From the NCBI RefSeq assembly GCF_001294455.1, contig NZ_LIKT01000018.1, positions 36,222 to 100,221 on the forward strand: 64,000 bases of DNA, read 5' to 3'. Shown here in pieces: positions 17,196 through 25,560 of the stretch. Every line of letters starts with the position of its first letter. Within the stretch, counting starts at the first letter, position 1. Position numbers and translations under genes: made by a program. The notes beneath the pieces are model-generated. The model saw only the letters and a program-made list of their open reading frames with translations. It searched no databases and was not told the origin of the DNA. The stretch is from Phaeobacter sp. 11ANDIMAR09 (GTDB lineage Bacteria; Pseudomonadota; Alphaproteobacteria; Rhodobacterales; Rhodobacteraceae).

Positions 17196-17257
17196 CATGC
17201 CCCGGCATCCGCCGGGAAGGGATTTGAATGGTGCCAGAAGCGTTGCTGCGCTCGACC

Positions 17258-17656
17258 TCAGAACCGGTCGATAAGAGGCGGAATTTCGGGCGGCAGCGCA
17301 GGCCAAGCCGCGTCGCTCAAAAAATCCGCGTCGGGATCTGCAGCCAAATCCTCAAACGCCGCACGCATGTCGGAAACCCAAGCAAGCGCCACCTGAACGC
17401 CGTTCAGAACCGTATTGTCATCATCGGTGCGGTCAGCTTCTGCCTTTCCGGAAACCAATGCGACGGCGGTCGCCATGTTCATCTGCGCCTCCACCGATGC
17501 GACGGAATAGATGCGACGGCGACATTCAGCGCTGACCGCGCCACGGCGTGCATCCAGCTTGGCGGATGCGATCACATCCGCAGGAACGCCAGCACGGCGG
17601 GCATCTTCTTCGGTCCACCCTTCATAGCGGCGACCGTCAAAATCAAACGAAAGCAT
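17258..17656 (-). CDS. Probable tail fibre accessory protein
   Basis: A 132-residue protein. The middle contains LDARRGAVSAECRRRIY, a motif seen in phage tail-fibre associated proteins with a DUF4376-like region. The C-terminus is acidic and proline-rich. It lies right after the fibre gene, where fibre assembly chaperones or tip proteins are encoded in P2-like phages. The assignment rests mainly on position. Confidence 0.55.
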   Translation of the reverse strand: MLSFDFDGRRYEGWTEEDARRAGVPADVIASAKLDARRGAVSAECRRRIYSVASVEAQMNMATAVALVSGKAEADRTDDDNTVLNGVQVALAWVSDMRAAFEDLAADPDADFLSDAAWPALPPEIPPLIDRF

Positions 17657-17679
17657 GTCGTTTCCTTTCTTGGTTTGCG

Positions 17680-18468
17680 TTACAGGGTGTTGATATTGGT
17701 CATCAGAAGATGACCGTAATCAGATGCTGGCGATGCCGCTGCCGCGCCGGGCAGAACCGAACCGCCATAGGTGCCCGCGCCGCTGGTGGTGATGTTGGCG
17801 AGTTGAAGGTAGTATCCGCCGTAGTCGCCAAGCAGGTTGCCGTAGTAATCGGCGGGGATGTCGATATTGCAGTAGCGAATGGTGCCGCCACCAACTTCCA
17901 TCCGATCCGATGCGCCGTAGCTGAAAAGACCGATGGAACGGTTATTGTCACCGGTCGCGGTCGGAAGCGCGGCAAGCACCGCCGCCTCGCTCGGCAGCTT
18001 CACATTCCAGCGCACAAGGTCGATGTAGCCGCCCCACGAAATGTCAAAACCCCAGACCTCGCGGATGTCATTGAAGCCGAGACCGTAGGAAATCGTGAAA
18101 GCGGGATAGCTGGCCGGATCACTCACGATCACCCATTCGCTGTCATAGGCCGAGATGCGCACATGCCGCCCCATCGTTTTGTAGCGCCGGGTGGTGGTGT
18201 AGGCCCCGCGCACCCGAATATCAGCAAGCGCGGTGTAAGGGGTCATGTCGATAGCCCGCTGGATGGTCTTGACCGGCGATGCCTGCGTGCCGGGGTTTGC
18301 ATCATTGCCGGTCACCTGATCGACATAGAAAGACACAAGGAAGTCCGAATAGGCTTCCGCCGCCGCAGAAAGCGCCGTTTCGATGCCCGATTTCTTGGTC
18401 TCGAAGGTGTTCTTCAGGTCCGTATAGGCCCCGATCAGGTCGTTGATTTGTTCGGTACTGGTCGCCAT
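17680..18468 (-). CDS. Tail fibre with beta-helix-like domain
   Basis: A 262-residue protein. The first ~45 residues form an attachment helix. Then comes F-Y-V-D-Q-V-T-G-N-D-A-N-P-G-T, the usual opening of right-handed beta-helix (pectate-lyase-like) domains, followed by repeated G/Y/I-rich strands up to the C-terminus. Such proteins bind or cut surface polysaccharide. It follows the collar-type fibre gene, so it is probably the receptor-binding part. No catalytic residues are identified. Confidence 0.7.
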   Translation of the reverse strand: MATSTEQINDLIGAYTDLKNTFETKKSGIETALSAAAEAYSDFLVSFYVDQVTGNDANPGTQASPVKTIQRAIDMTPYTALADIRVRGAYTTTRRYKTMGRHVRISAYDSEWVIVSDPASYPAFTISYGLGFNDIREVWGFDISWGGYIDLVRWNVKLPSEAAVLAALPTATGDNNRSIGLFSYGASDRMEVGGGTIRYCNIDIPADYYGNLLGDYGGYYLQLANITTSGAGTYGGSVLPGAAAASPASDYGHLLMTNINTL

Positions 18469-18480
18469 TCCGTGGCCTCC

Positions 18481-19002
18481 TCAGATGAAGAACGTGCCTT
18501 CAGCCAAGCGGATGGCATCCGCTTGGCGCAGCTGTTCAAGTTGCAGGTTTGCGATTGCGGTGCCGGTTGTGACAGCAAGGTCGAACACCACGTCATCCGG
18601 CGCGTTCACGATGACCAACCCTTCATCGACCCGCGTGAAGCTCAGAACATGGTCCACCAGATAGGTGATGGCCCCAGTCTGGCGCGGCACCACGTCATTG
18701 CCAGCCCAGATAGCAATCAAATCGCCGTCTGCGTCGAAGAACCCCATTTCACGCACCGCGAAGGCCGGGGTGTCGGGGTCGAATTCCGCTTTCACGCGCC
18801 AGGCATTGCTGCCAACGATGTGACGGGTCTGGATGGCCTGCCGCGCCAGTTCGCGCTGCAGGGCGGTCTGGGAATAGCTGGGGGCGTAGTTGCCCCCATT
18901 ACCGTCACCAAGCGCGATATGCGTGATGGCGACCGCTGTTCCCGAACCGGCGGCGGCGGTAATTTTCGCCTCCGCAGTATCGGTCAGAAGTGTTGTCGGC
19001 AT
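18481..19002 (-). CDS. H: Tail-collar fibre protein (GpH N-terminal type)
   Basis: A 173-residue protein of the phage tail-collar fibre family (DUF3751-like). Typical sequence includes T-H-I-A-L-G-D-G-N-G, then L-Q-R-E-L-A-R, and V-R-E-M-G-F-F-D-A-D-G-D-L-I-A. In P2 this is only the N-terminal part of the long fibre H. Here the distal part is encoded separately by the next gene. The stop of gene I overlaps its start. Confidence 0.88.
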   Translation of the reverse strand: MPTTLLTDTAEAKITAAAGSGTAVAITHIALGDGNGGNYAPSYSQTALQRELARQAIQTRHIVGSNAWRVKAEFDPDTPAFAVREMGFFDADGDLIAIWAGNDVVPRQTGAITYLVDHVLSFTRVDEGLVIVNAPDDVVFDLAVTTGTAIANLQLEQLRQADAIRLAEGTFFI

Positions 19003-19763
19003 TAGCCCGCTGCCCTCCTTTGAACATCATGGAATTCCTGACTGACGGCCAGAGCACGTGCCGCCAACCGCACATATGCCGCAACGGGCGCTGGGGCCGG
19101 TCGCGGCTGCGGTTCATGGGTTTCGCTGCACACCCGCCGAATGCGCTGCCCCGTACGTAGCATCGGCCCGCCTTCGGCCTGCGCGGGGCGCGGGCCGGGG
19201 TCGATGTCGGCCTGATGCAGATGTGCGGGGCGCGCGCCGGTGCGCAGATAGCCTTCAGTGCGGAACCGCTCACCTAGGCGAAAAACCAGCTTCCGCGACA
19301 CAGGGGCCACCCGCTGCACCACAGAATTCATCGCGTGCACCATCCGGTTGTCGATGGTGTTTTCATTCGGCCCATAGAGCGACCGGCTGGCATATGCCGT
19401 GACGCGGAAGCTGCCCGCGTCCATAGCGTCAGCCACCCCTTCAGGTTCGAACCATTCCAGCAGTTCGGTATCGACATCGAAGGCCGCAAGCGCGGTGCGG
19501 ATGGCGTGGGGCGTACCCTTGAACCGGTGCACTTCTGCACTGACCGCGACGACGCTGCGCTTCACATCTTCCGGCCAGTCCAAATCCCACACATCAACCG
19601 AATGTTCCCACGCCAGATGATCCAGCAAACCCACACCAACTGTGGCCGGGTCTTTGGAAATCATTTGGACCGGCAGGCTGAACAGCCGTTCTTCCAAAAT
19701 GTCCAACGCTTTGGCCAGTGGCGTGGCAGTGGGCGGTAGCTGCGTGTTCTTCACGTCATACAT
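19002..19763 (-). CDS. I: Tail protein I
   Basis: A 253-residue GpI homologue. Features are the N-terminal L-P-P-T-A-T-P-L-A-K-A-L-D, the H-L-A-W-E-H-S-V-D-V-W-D block (about 50-61) and the repeated R-F-K-G-T-P-H-A-I. The C-terminal 90 residues are Pro/Arg/Ala-rich, which is longer than in P2 (176 residues). It is a baseplate component, placed between J and the fibre genes as in P2. Confidence 0.9.
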   Translation of the reverse strand: MYDVKNTQLPPTATPLAKALDILEERLFSLPVQMISKDPATVGVGLLDHLAWEHSVDVWDLDWPEDVKRSVVAVSAEVHRFKGTPHAIRTALAAFDVDTELLEWFEPEGVADAMDAGSFRVTAYASRSLYGPNENTIDNRMVHAMNSVVQRVAPVSRKLVFRLGERFRTEGYLRTGARPAHLHQADIDPGPRPAQAEGGPMLRTGQRIRRVCSETHEPQPRPAPAPVAAYVRLAARALAVSQEFHDVQRRAAG

Positions 19764-20712
19764 CGCGCCACCCCCCGGTGATGGACTGCAGCGTCAGCGT
19801 GATGCCGGTGCAGTGAGGGGCATCGAACGGCCCAATCTCCAAGTCTGCGGCGGGCGACACCAGTTCGACATCGACCACCCCCTGCACGCTCAGCGCCGCC
19901 GCGATGGACGTGCGATAGAGTTTTCGGCCAATGCGGATGCGGCCATTCACAAAGGCTTCCGCCGCCGCCTGCGCCGCCGCCTGAACTGCTGATGCCGTTT
20001 CCGGCGTGGTCACATGCAGAACCGCTTCGATGGCGTAGGGCACAGGCTGCGCGGATACCACGGTCAGCTTGTCGGCAACCGGACGGCGCTTGTCAGTTGT
20101 GCAGTGCTGAAAAACCGCATCCAGCAGCGCGGCATCCGCCGTGCCATCGCCTTCGCTGGATAGAATAACCATTTTCGGCTCTGCAGGCGGAATGGCTGGG
20201 TCCAGCCCGTGGTTCGGCCCATAGACCGCCACATCCACCACTCGGTCATCAGCATCCAGCGCCCAATAGACATACGACCCTTCAGTGCCATGCGGCGACC
20301 ACGCCTCGATGACCAGCTGGATGCGGGCGCGAAACGCTTCATCGCTTTCCATGACCGGGTTGTCCGGGTCGCTGTCATCCAATACCTTGCGCAGCACACC
20401 GCGATTGGCCCCGATCTGGTCAAGGTCATCGCCACGCGCCGTGGACAGGAATACCGACCGCACCGCTTCATTGATGCGATTTTCCAGATACAGTTCCCGC
20501 GCCGCCGCCGCTTCATTCAGATAGCGCATCGGGCTGGCCGCGATGTTGCGGGCCAGCGCCATGACTTCGGCCACCTTCGGCGCATCGAAGACTTCCGCCA
20601 GCTGCGCTTCCAGTTCGACCAGTCGCGCTTCCAGAATGGCGTCGAAGTCCAGCACGCCAATCGCGGTCGGGTCCGGTAGTGTGGTCAGGTCCAGCGCGGC
20701 AAAGCGGCTCAT
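19756..20712 (-). CDS. J: Baseplate assembly protein J
   Basis: A 318-residue baseplate wedge protein of the GpJ family. It starts with the family-typical hydrophobic and acidic segment, has M-R-Y-L-N-E-A-A-A-A-R-E in the first third, and G-D-D-L-D-Q-I-G-A-N-R-G-V-L-R (about 110-125). It overlaps W at an ATGA junction and I at its 3' end. Confidence 0.93.
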   Translation of the reverse strand: MSRFAALDLTTLPDPTAIGVLDFDAILEARLVELEAQLAEVFDAPKVAEVMALARNIAASPMRYLNEAAAARELYLENRINEAVRSVFLSTARGDDLDQIGANRGVLRKVLDDSDPDNPVMESDEAFRARIQLVIEAWSPHGTEGSYVYWALDADDRVVDVAVYGPNHGLDPAIPPAEPKMVILSSEGDGTADAALLDAVFQHCTTDKRRPVADKLTVVSAQPVPYAIEAVLHVTTPETASAVQAAAQAAAEAFVNGRIRIGRKLYRTSIAAALSVQGVVDVELVSPAADLEIGPFDAPHCTGITLTLQSITGGWRDV

Positions 20713-21098
20713 GCGGCAAGGCTCCAATTTTCCACCCGGTCACGCATGACACGGATGGTCTGAATGTCATCGGCAACGGTGGTCAGGTCACCCTTGTGGG
20801 CGTTCGGTCGGTGGTTTCCGATCAGGGTCATGGTGATGGCCCCCGTTTCCGCGCCTTCCACGGCAACATCGGTCAGTTCGAAACGGGGTTCCCAACGCTC
20901 CAGCGCCTCGGCAACGGCCACATACAGCGCCAGAACATTGGCTTCATTCATCGGCTCATCGACCAGCGCCGGGACTTCGGACCCGAATTCACGCCGGAAG
21001 ACGCGGGCGTTTATCCGGGTGGAAAGGATGGTCTGGATGCTTTGCACCACATGCGCCCACCCTTCGACCGCGCCCCCGGTATCGTGATTCAGGTCCAT
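20709..21098 (-). CDS. W: Baseplate protein W (gp25-like)
   Basis: A 129-residue protein of the GpW/gp25 baseplate family. It shows I-Q-T-I-L-S-T-R-I-N-A-R-V-F-R-R-E-F-G-S near residue 25 and W-E-P-R-F-E-L near 70, the signature of the lysozyme-like wedge fold. It joins J to the central hub. It lies in the order V-W-J-I, as in P2. Confidence 0.92.
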   Translation of the reverse strand: MDLNHDTGGAVEGWAHVVQSIQTILSTRINARVFRREFGSEVPALVDEPMNEANVLALYVAVAEALERWEPRFELTDVAVEGAETGAITMTLIGNHRPNAHKGDLTTVADDIQTIRVMRDRVENWSLAA

Positions 21099-21104
21099 AC
21101 CGGG

Positions 21105-21332
21105 TCAGGCGCTCGCCTTGTCAGCCGCAGCTGGGGGCTTGGCGTCATCAGCCTTGGGCTTCGCTGCACCTTTTCCGGCAACTGGCTTCAGTCCGCTGCC
21201 ATAGGGCGGCAGATAGTATTTCGCCTGCTGCACGGTCATCGGCAGAACCTCGCCCTTGCTGCGAAACACCCCGCCAATTTCGCGGGCCTGCGTCACCTCA
21301 TAGTCCGCCAAAGCGGTTTTCTCATCACTCAT
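21105..21332 (-). CDS. Small late protein, unknown
   Basis: A 75-residue protein with a compact N-terminal half (a Y-Y-L-P-P-Y-G motif near residue 40) and a Lys/Ala/Pro-rich tail. AAGGAGAAAGCG precedes the ATG. It lies between the PAAR and W genes. Its abundance of lysine and alanine recalls minor virion proteins, but no family is recognised. Confidence 0.6.
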   Translation of the reverse strand: MSDEKTALADYEVTQAREIGGVFRSKGEVLPMTVQQAKYYLPPYGSGLKPVAGKGAAKPKADDAKPPAAADKASA

Positions 21333-21355
21333 CGCTTTCTCCTTGGTTTAGGGCG

Positions 21356-21646
21356 TTAACCGCCCGCGAAAACATTGCCAGACCCGCTGGCAACACTTGA
21401 CCCGCAATCCACCGGGTCACCGACCCGGCCAATCTGCTTGCCATTGACAAAGACTGTGCTGGACCCGGCAGCCAATGAACCGCCATGGCAGCTTGGCAAT
21501 GGGTCGCAATGAACAGCCCAACCATCCCCCTGACGGTGCACCGGAATGCCGTTGACAAAGACATCCGGGCTGCCGCCAGTGCTGTTTCTAGGCGGGAATG
21601 CGCCGTGACCAGTGCACATGTCGCCCAATCGGGTAACTGCAGGCAT
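21356..21646 (-). CDS. PAAR-domain tail spike tip
   Basis: A 96-residue PAAR protein. The sequence P-A-V-T-R-L-G-D and the two repeats with V-F-V-N-G-I-P-V-H-R and V-F-V-N-G-K-Q-I-G-R-V-G-D are typical. His and Cys residues (M-C-T-G-H, H-C-D-P-L-P-S-C-H) could bind the metal at the tip. It would cap the GpV spike, whose gene is immediately upstream (stop and start share a base). Confidence 0.9.
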   Translation of the reverse strand: MPAVTRLGDMCTGHGAFPPRNSTGGSPDVFVNGIPVHRQGDGWAVHCDPLPSCHGGSLAAGSSTVFVNGKQIGRVGDPVDCGSSVASGSGNVFAGG

Positions 21647-22119
21647 CAGTTCAGATCGAGGCGCGGCGTGCTCAGAACGATGCCGCCATCGGTCATGGTT
21701 ATTGTGCTTGCCCCAACTTTCAAAACCATGGTTGCCCCTCCGCCGCTGATTGTCACGCTAGCCGCTCCAACCGACGCCAGCACATATTCATCCCCAGCCC
21801 CGGAAGGCCGGCCATTCGCATCAGAATTCAGGCTCCCCTGAATACTGGCATCATACAGGTCGCCCGACTCCGAATAGACCTTGACCTGCTGCCCAACGGA
21901 CGGCGGGTTGTGCGTCTTGTTCGCACCCGCTGCAGGCTCTTCCCACGGTATCCAGCCCGTCAGAAATGGCTGGTCACCGTCCAGAAGCCTCACCCGCGCA
22001 ACGCCCTTGGCGGCATCCACTTCCGCCACCACGCCGGTGCGGGATTGCGAGCGCGTGCGGCGTTCCAACTCTCCAACCCGGCGGCGCAGGTCATCAATGA
22101 TTTCCGGAAGCCCTGCCAT
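21646..22119 (-). CDS. V: Baseplate spike protein V
   Basis: A 157-residue protein of the GpV family. It has an N-terminal helix, an OB-fold part with R-T-G-V-V-A-E-V-D-A-A-K-G-V-A-R-V-R, and a C-terminal beta-helical part rich in alternating Gly/Thr/Ser. GpV forms the membrane-piercing spike. Here the metal-binding tip is provided by a separate PAAR protein encoded next. Confidence 0.93.
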   Translation of the reverse strand: MAGLPEIIDDLRRRVGELERRTRSQSRTGVVAEVDAAKGVARVRLLDGDQPFLTGWIPWEEPAAGANKTHNPPSVGQQVKVYSESGDLYDASIQGSLNSDANGRPSGAGDEYVLASVGAASVTISGGGATMVLKVGASTITMTDGGIVLSTPRLDLN

Positions 22120-22895
22120 CAGGACGGCACCGCTTCATTGACCGCATCCGTCACGACGACATCGCGCGCGACACCGCCAAAGGTGTAAAGCTGCAATGAC
22201 TGCGCATCGCGCGTGGTCATTCCGGTCAGGCGCTCAAATTCAGCATAGGGGCCGGAGGCCGCTTCGCCCAACAGCTGCTGGAACAACGCCAGCTGCGGGA
22301 CGTCGTGCTCTTCCATCAGCGCCATAAAACGCGGCCAAGGCCCGCCATCAGGCAAGGGCTGGCCAAGGCGGGGGTCCGCGAAAACTTCGACCGTCAGCTT
22401 GGTTTGTCCGGCGGCAAGGCGCACGTTTTCCGCCGCGCTGCTGGACCGCACATGCTCCTTGGCGACATAGGACTGCACAAAATCACCGAAGACCTGCGCC
22501 CACGGGCTGTCCGGATCGCTCAGAACGCGGCCAATCTGTACGTCCAGAACATCCAGAACCGCTTCAAAATGGGCATCCGTCGCCGGGAACCCTTCAACAA
22601 TGCTGGCTTCGCCGGTTTCCTTGTCAGTCTGCGCCATGGTCAGCGACACGCCGCAGTTGAACATGATGTCCACCCGGCCATTGGACCGAAGGCCGGTCTG
22701 CCCCAATTCCTGAGATTTGGCCGCGTCGGTGTAGACTGCAATGAACGGACGCTGTTGGTCGCTGCGCAGCTGGCCGTCCGCCGTCTGGTCGATGGCGGAA
22801 ATCTGGCTGTCCAGCACGTTATCGCCGACCAGCGTGCCGCCAGCCTTCAGCGCCTGAACCGCCGCAATCCGCAGCGCCATCATCGTCAGCGACAT
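22119..22895 (-). CDS. Neck or tail-completion protein, unknown family
   Basis: A 258-residue protein. Its N-terminal half (N-V-L-D-S-Q-I and R-P-F-I-A-V-Y-T-D) resembles tail-terminator or virion-completion proteins found between head-tail connectors and the tail operon. The ATG at 22895 overlaps the stop of the FII-like gene. Placement between head and tail modules supports a connector or terminator role. The family could not be named with certainty. Confidence 0.6.
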   Translation of the reverse strand: MSLTMMALRIAAVQALKAGGTLVGDNVLDSQISAIDQTADGQLRSDQQRPFIAVYTDAAKSQELGQTGLRSNGRVDIMFNCGVSLTMAQTDKETGEASIVEGFPATDAHFEAVLDVLDVQIGRVLSDPDSPWAQVFGDFVQSYVAKEHVRSSSAAENVRLAAGQTKLTVEVFADPRLGQPLPDGGPWPRFMALMEEHDVPQLALFQQLLGEAASGPYAEFERLTGMTTRDAQSLQLYTFGGVARDVVVTDAVNEAVPS

Positions 22896-23266
22896 CAGTT
22901 CGCATCCCCAAGTTCGCAAATCAGTCGAAGGTGCGACCGGTCATCGACCGACAGCACTTCGAACACCGGCCGGCCATCACGATCCAGTGCCACCACCTTG
23001 TCGCCCTTGCGGACCACCAGCGCGGCATGCACCGCACGGTCGATGCGCAGATGGCCACCATCCGCCGTCACACCGGCGCGGGCATTGTTCCCGCGACCAA
23101 AGTTCATCCGCTCCGCATCGCGGTCGCCCGTCCGCAGCACGGCTGTGAATTCCACCGCATCGCGTTCAGGGTCTTTGCGGCCATCGGCCAGCGGAAGATG
23201 GCGGACGGCTTCCGACCACACATCATCCACTTCGGCCATCAGGTCTTCGCGCAGACTGCTGTCCAT
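22895..23266 (-). CDS. Head-tail joining protein (FII-like)
   Basis: A 123-residue protein with a C-terminal beta barrel pattern (R-A-V-H-A-A-L-V-V-R-K-G-D, then F-E-V-L-S-V-D-D) similar in layout to lambda gpFII and related phage attachment proteins. Stops and starts are abutting on both sides. It would close the head-tail interface. Confidence 0.6.
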   Translation of the reverse strand: MDSSLREDLMAEVDDVWSEAVRHLPLADGRKDPERDAVEFTAVLRTGDRDAERMNFGRGNNARAGVTADGGHLRIDRAVHAALVVRKGDKVVALDRDGRPVFEVLSVDDRSHLRLICELGDAN

Positions 23267-23652
23267 CAGGATGCGGCCTGCAGCGCGGCCAGTTCTGTGA
23301 CCGCTTCATCCAGTTCTTTGGTCAGGGCTTCCCAACCGTCATCGCCCTCCGACATTTCGCCCAGCTTGGCGTTCAGGTCATCGACACGGGCCTGCGCCGC
23401 CTCCAGCTTGGTCGCAGCATCCGCAGCAGCCTTTTCTTCAGCGGACTGTCCGCTGGATTTCTTCGGCGCGGCCTTCTTCGGCGCATCACAGAACGCGGCA
23501 AAGCCATCCTGCACCACGTGGTCCGCATAGGCTGCGGGCAGCTGGACGGGTTCACCGACCTGCATCTTCTGGTCCTTGTCTTCACCCATCACATCGCCGG
23601 GCACGGTGGCATTGCTTTTGAAGGCCACCCACTTCTTCTTCGTCTGCGCCAT
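23266..23652 (-). CDS. Virion-associated protein with C-terminal helix
   Basis: A 128-residue protein. The first 60 residues contain a compact domain with P-V-Q-L-P-A-A-Y-A-D-H-V-V-Q-D-G-F-A, a short motif seen in small head completion proteins. A Lys/Pro/Ala linker and a coiled-coil helix (about 80-125) follow. GAAGGAGACAATC precedes the ATG at 23652. It lies between the capsid and connector genes. Confidence 0.6.
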   Translation of the reverse strand: MAQTKKKWVAFKSNATVPGDVMGEDKDQKMQVGEPVQLPAAYADHVVQDGFAAFCDAPKKAAPKKSSGQSAEEKAAADAATKLEAAQARVDDLNAKLGEMSEGDDGWEALTKELDEAVTELAALQAAS

Positions 23653-23712
23653 GATTGTCTCCTTCACAGGCTGAATTCCGAAGCGCCGCACGGGCGCTTG
23701 GGGATGCAGCCA

Positions 23713-23740
23713 AAGGCCCGGCAGTTTACCGCCGGGCCTT
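23713..23740. terminator. Hairpin after major capsid gene
   Basis: A perfect 10-bp stem (AAGGCCCGGC/GCCGGGCCTT) with an 8-nt loop stands in the gap after the capsid gene. The U tract on the minus strand is short (TTTGG), so it may be a weak terminator or an mRNA 3' end that keeps capsid transcript levels high. Confidence 0.45.
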
Positions 23741-23765
23741 GCTTCACTGTCCTGTTCGAAAGAGG

Positions 23766-24764
23766 TCAGACGATGGTCAGCTTTTTCAGCACGCCGGGCC
23801 GGGTGCAGAGCGAAATCGCATTCATCTGACTGTCCAGATGGCGACCCTTGCCATTCGGCATCGGATACTGGTGCGCGTAGCGCGGCAGGCCGATGGTGTT
23901 CACCGTTTCTTCGAGGTCCGCCGGGGCGAAGCGCGTGATGAACAGATCCGCGACACCGACCGGGAACACCCGCGCTTGATCCGCTGCAATGAAGGCTGCG
24001 CCACCATTTGCGGCGGTCGCTTTCTTTCCGGTGCGGTAGCGCTCGAAGGTGACCTTGCCGACCGTGAACACGTCCGGCGCACCGTCGCGCAGCTGATAGC
24101 CCATGTTGTCGGCAAGGAAGGTTTCGCGCACTTCCTTCTGGTCCCATAGATAATCGTGGAAATCGCGACCACACATCGCGTGGATGTGATCATAGGGCGC
24201 GTCCAGTTCGTCTTCGATGGCATAGACCACATCGCCCTTGATCTTGGTGGCGATGCCGTCCACCTGCGCGTTGATACCAAGCGCAATCGGCGCAGGCACA
24301 GCAAGGCCGAAGCGGTCATAAAGGTTGTGCAGCACCTTGCCTTTGCCAGACAGGATCACACCCTTGATGGCCCCGACGCGCTGGTGTTCCAGCGTGGCGT
24401 CATGCGCCCGCGCGTGGGTGGACAGCTTGGAATCAACCCGGTTCTGGACTGTTTCCAACTGGTCATCACTGCCGAAAATCCGCACTCCTTGGGTTTCATC
24501 GGCCAGCACGGCATCATTGATTTCGTAGTGGTCGATTTCAAACGGAATGACGCGGCGGTCATCGTCACCGATGGTCTGACCGGGGCCACCGCGCGGGGTC
24601 GGTTCGATCAGCGCCAGCGTGCCGTTGTTTTCTTCGATTTTGATGGTGGTTACGGCCACGCCATCTTCATCGAAGATGCCGGTCGCGCCAAGCTGACCCG
24701 GCACGAAAGGCTGATTGTTGATTGCTGCCGTCAAGGCCAGCACAGAAAATTCAGTTTCCCACAT
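23766..24764 (-). CDS. Major capsid protein (lambda E family)
   Basis: A 332-residue protein of the lambda gpE-type capsid family. Typical features are the early T-A-A-I-N, the repeated beta strands ending D-D-D-R-R-V-I-P-F-E-I-D-H, and the central H-A-M-C-G-R-D-F (about 192-200). It follows the decoration protein gene, as in lambda. The length is close to lambda gpE (341). Confidence 0.94.
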   Translation of the reverse strand: MWETEFSVLALTAAINNQPFVPGQLGATGIFDEDGVAVTTIKIEENNGTLALIEPTPRGGPGQTIGDDDRRVIPFEIDHYEINDAVLADETQGVRIFGSDDQLETVQNRVDSKLSTHARAHDATLEHQRVGAIKGVILSGKGKVLHNLYDRFGLAVPAPIALGINAQVDGIATKIKGDVVYAIEDELDAPYDHIHAMCGRDFHDYLWDQKEVRETFLADNMGYQLRDGAPDVFTVGKVTFERYRTGKKATAANGGAAFIAADQARVFPVGVADLFITRFAPADLEETVNTIGLPRYAHQYPMPNGKGRHLDSQMNAISLCTRPGVLKKLTIV

Positions 24765-24777
24765 GGTCGCGGTCTCC

Positions 24778-25158
24778 TTAGCGCACGCGGATGCCGACAG
24801 CGTTCAACTGCGCCACCTTCGCATCGGTTTTGGGTTGGTCAGCCACGGAAGCGTCAAAAGACAGCATCGGCAGCTTGGCTTCGGCATCGCGGTCAATGGC
24901 GGTGACTTCCACCGCTTGGTCGGTCGCATCGACGCCATAGGCCAGAATGGCCACGGCGGTTTCGGCACCTTCTTTTCCGACCACTTCAGCATCCGAAGCG
25001 GGAACGTATTCGCCGGTGGCGGTTACCTTGCCCAGAACAGTGCCAGCGGCCAGCTTGCCTGCGCCATTGGCGATGGTGACGATGCTGCGCGAACGGCGAC
25101 CTGCAGCTTCAGACAGCAGGAACGCCAGATTGCGGGTCTGCATGGTTGCATTTTCCAT
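24778..25158 (-). CDS. Head decoration protein (lambda D family)
   Basis: A 126-residue protein of the lambda gpD family. The Gly/Ala-rich central part with G-T-V-L-G-K-V-T-A-T-G-E-Y (about 40-52) and V-A-I-L-A-Y-G-V-D-A-T is typical. It trims and stabilises the expanded capsid. It lies between the protease/scaffold gene and the capsid gene. Confidence 0.9.
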   Translation of the reverse strand: MENATMQTRNLAFLLSEAAGRRSRSIVTIANGAGKLAAGTVLGKVTATGEYVPASDAEVVGKEGAETAVAILAYGVDATDQAVEVTAIDRDAEAKLPMLSFDASVADQPKTDAKVAQLNAVGIRVR

Positions 25159-25161
25159 GGC

Positions 25162-25560
25162 TTATGCCTCCTTTCCGGTACGGCGGGCGGCATAGATGCC
25201 CCCGGTGTTAATGGTGGCCTTCGGCTTGGCCGAAGCGCCCGGCGCGGGCTGCGCAAGGTCAGCGGCGGCACTGCGGCTGGCCTGATACTTGGCGGGGTTC
25301 GGGGCATCGTCGGTCTTCGCTTGGCTAGCGCCGTCGGTTGCTGCCGCCTTCAGTGCCGCAATGGCGTCATTGGCGGGCATGTCGGTGTCGAAGGCCAGAT
25401 GCTTCGCAAGGGCTTCATGCCCCGTCGCCGCATCGTCTTCGGTGATGGCTTTGATGCGGGCCTTCACATCCGCAGCGCTGGAAACATCAGCGCCGCCGGT
25501 CGGCTGACCGGTGGCCGGATTGGCGGGTGCCTTGTCCGCCGCTTCGGGTTTGGGTGCCAT
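25162..25560 (-). CDS. Nested scaffold protein (Nu3-like), in-frame internal start
   Basis: Inside the protease gene, the ATG at 25560 (MAPKPEAADK) is preceded by AAAAGGAGA with 8 bp spacing, the best ribosome binding site of the neighbourhood. It would give a 132-residue protein equal to the protease C-terminal tail: helical, Ala- and Lys-rich, with no catalytic residues. This copies the C/Nu3 arrangement of lambda, where Nu3 is the internal scaffold. Confidence 0.7.
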   Translation of the reverse strand: MAPKPEAADKAPANPATGQPTGGADVSSAADVKARIKAITEDDAATGHEALAKHLAFDTDMPANDAIAALKAAATDGASQAKTDDAPNPAKYQASRSAAADLAQPAPGASAKPKATINTGGIYAARRTGKEA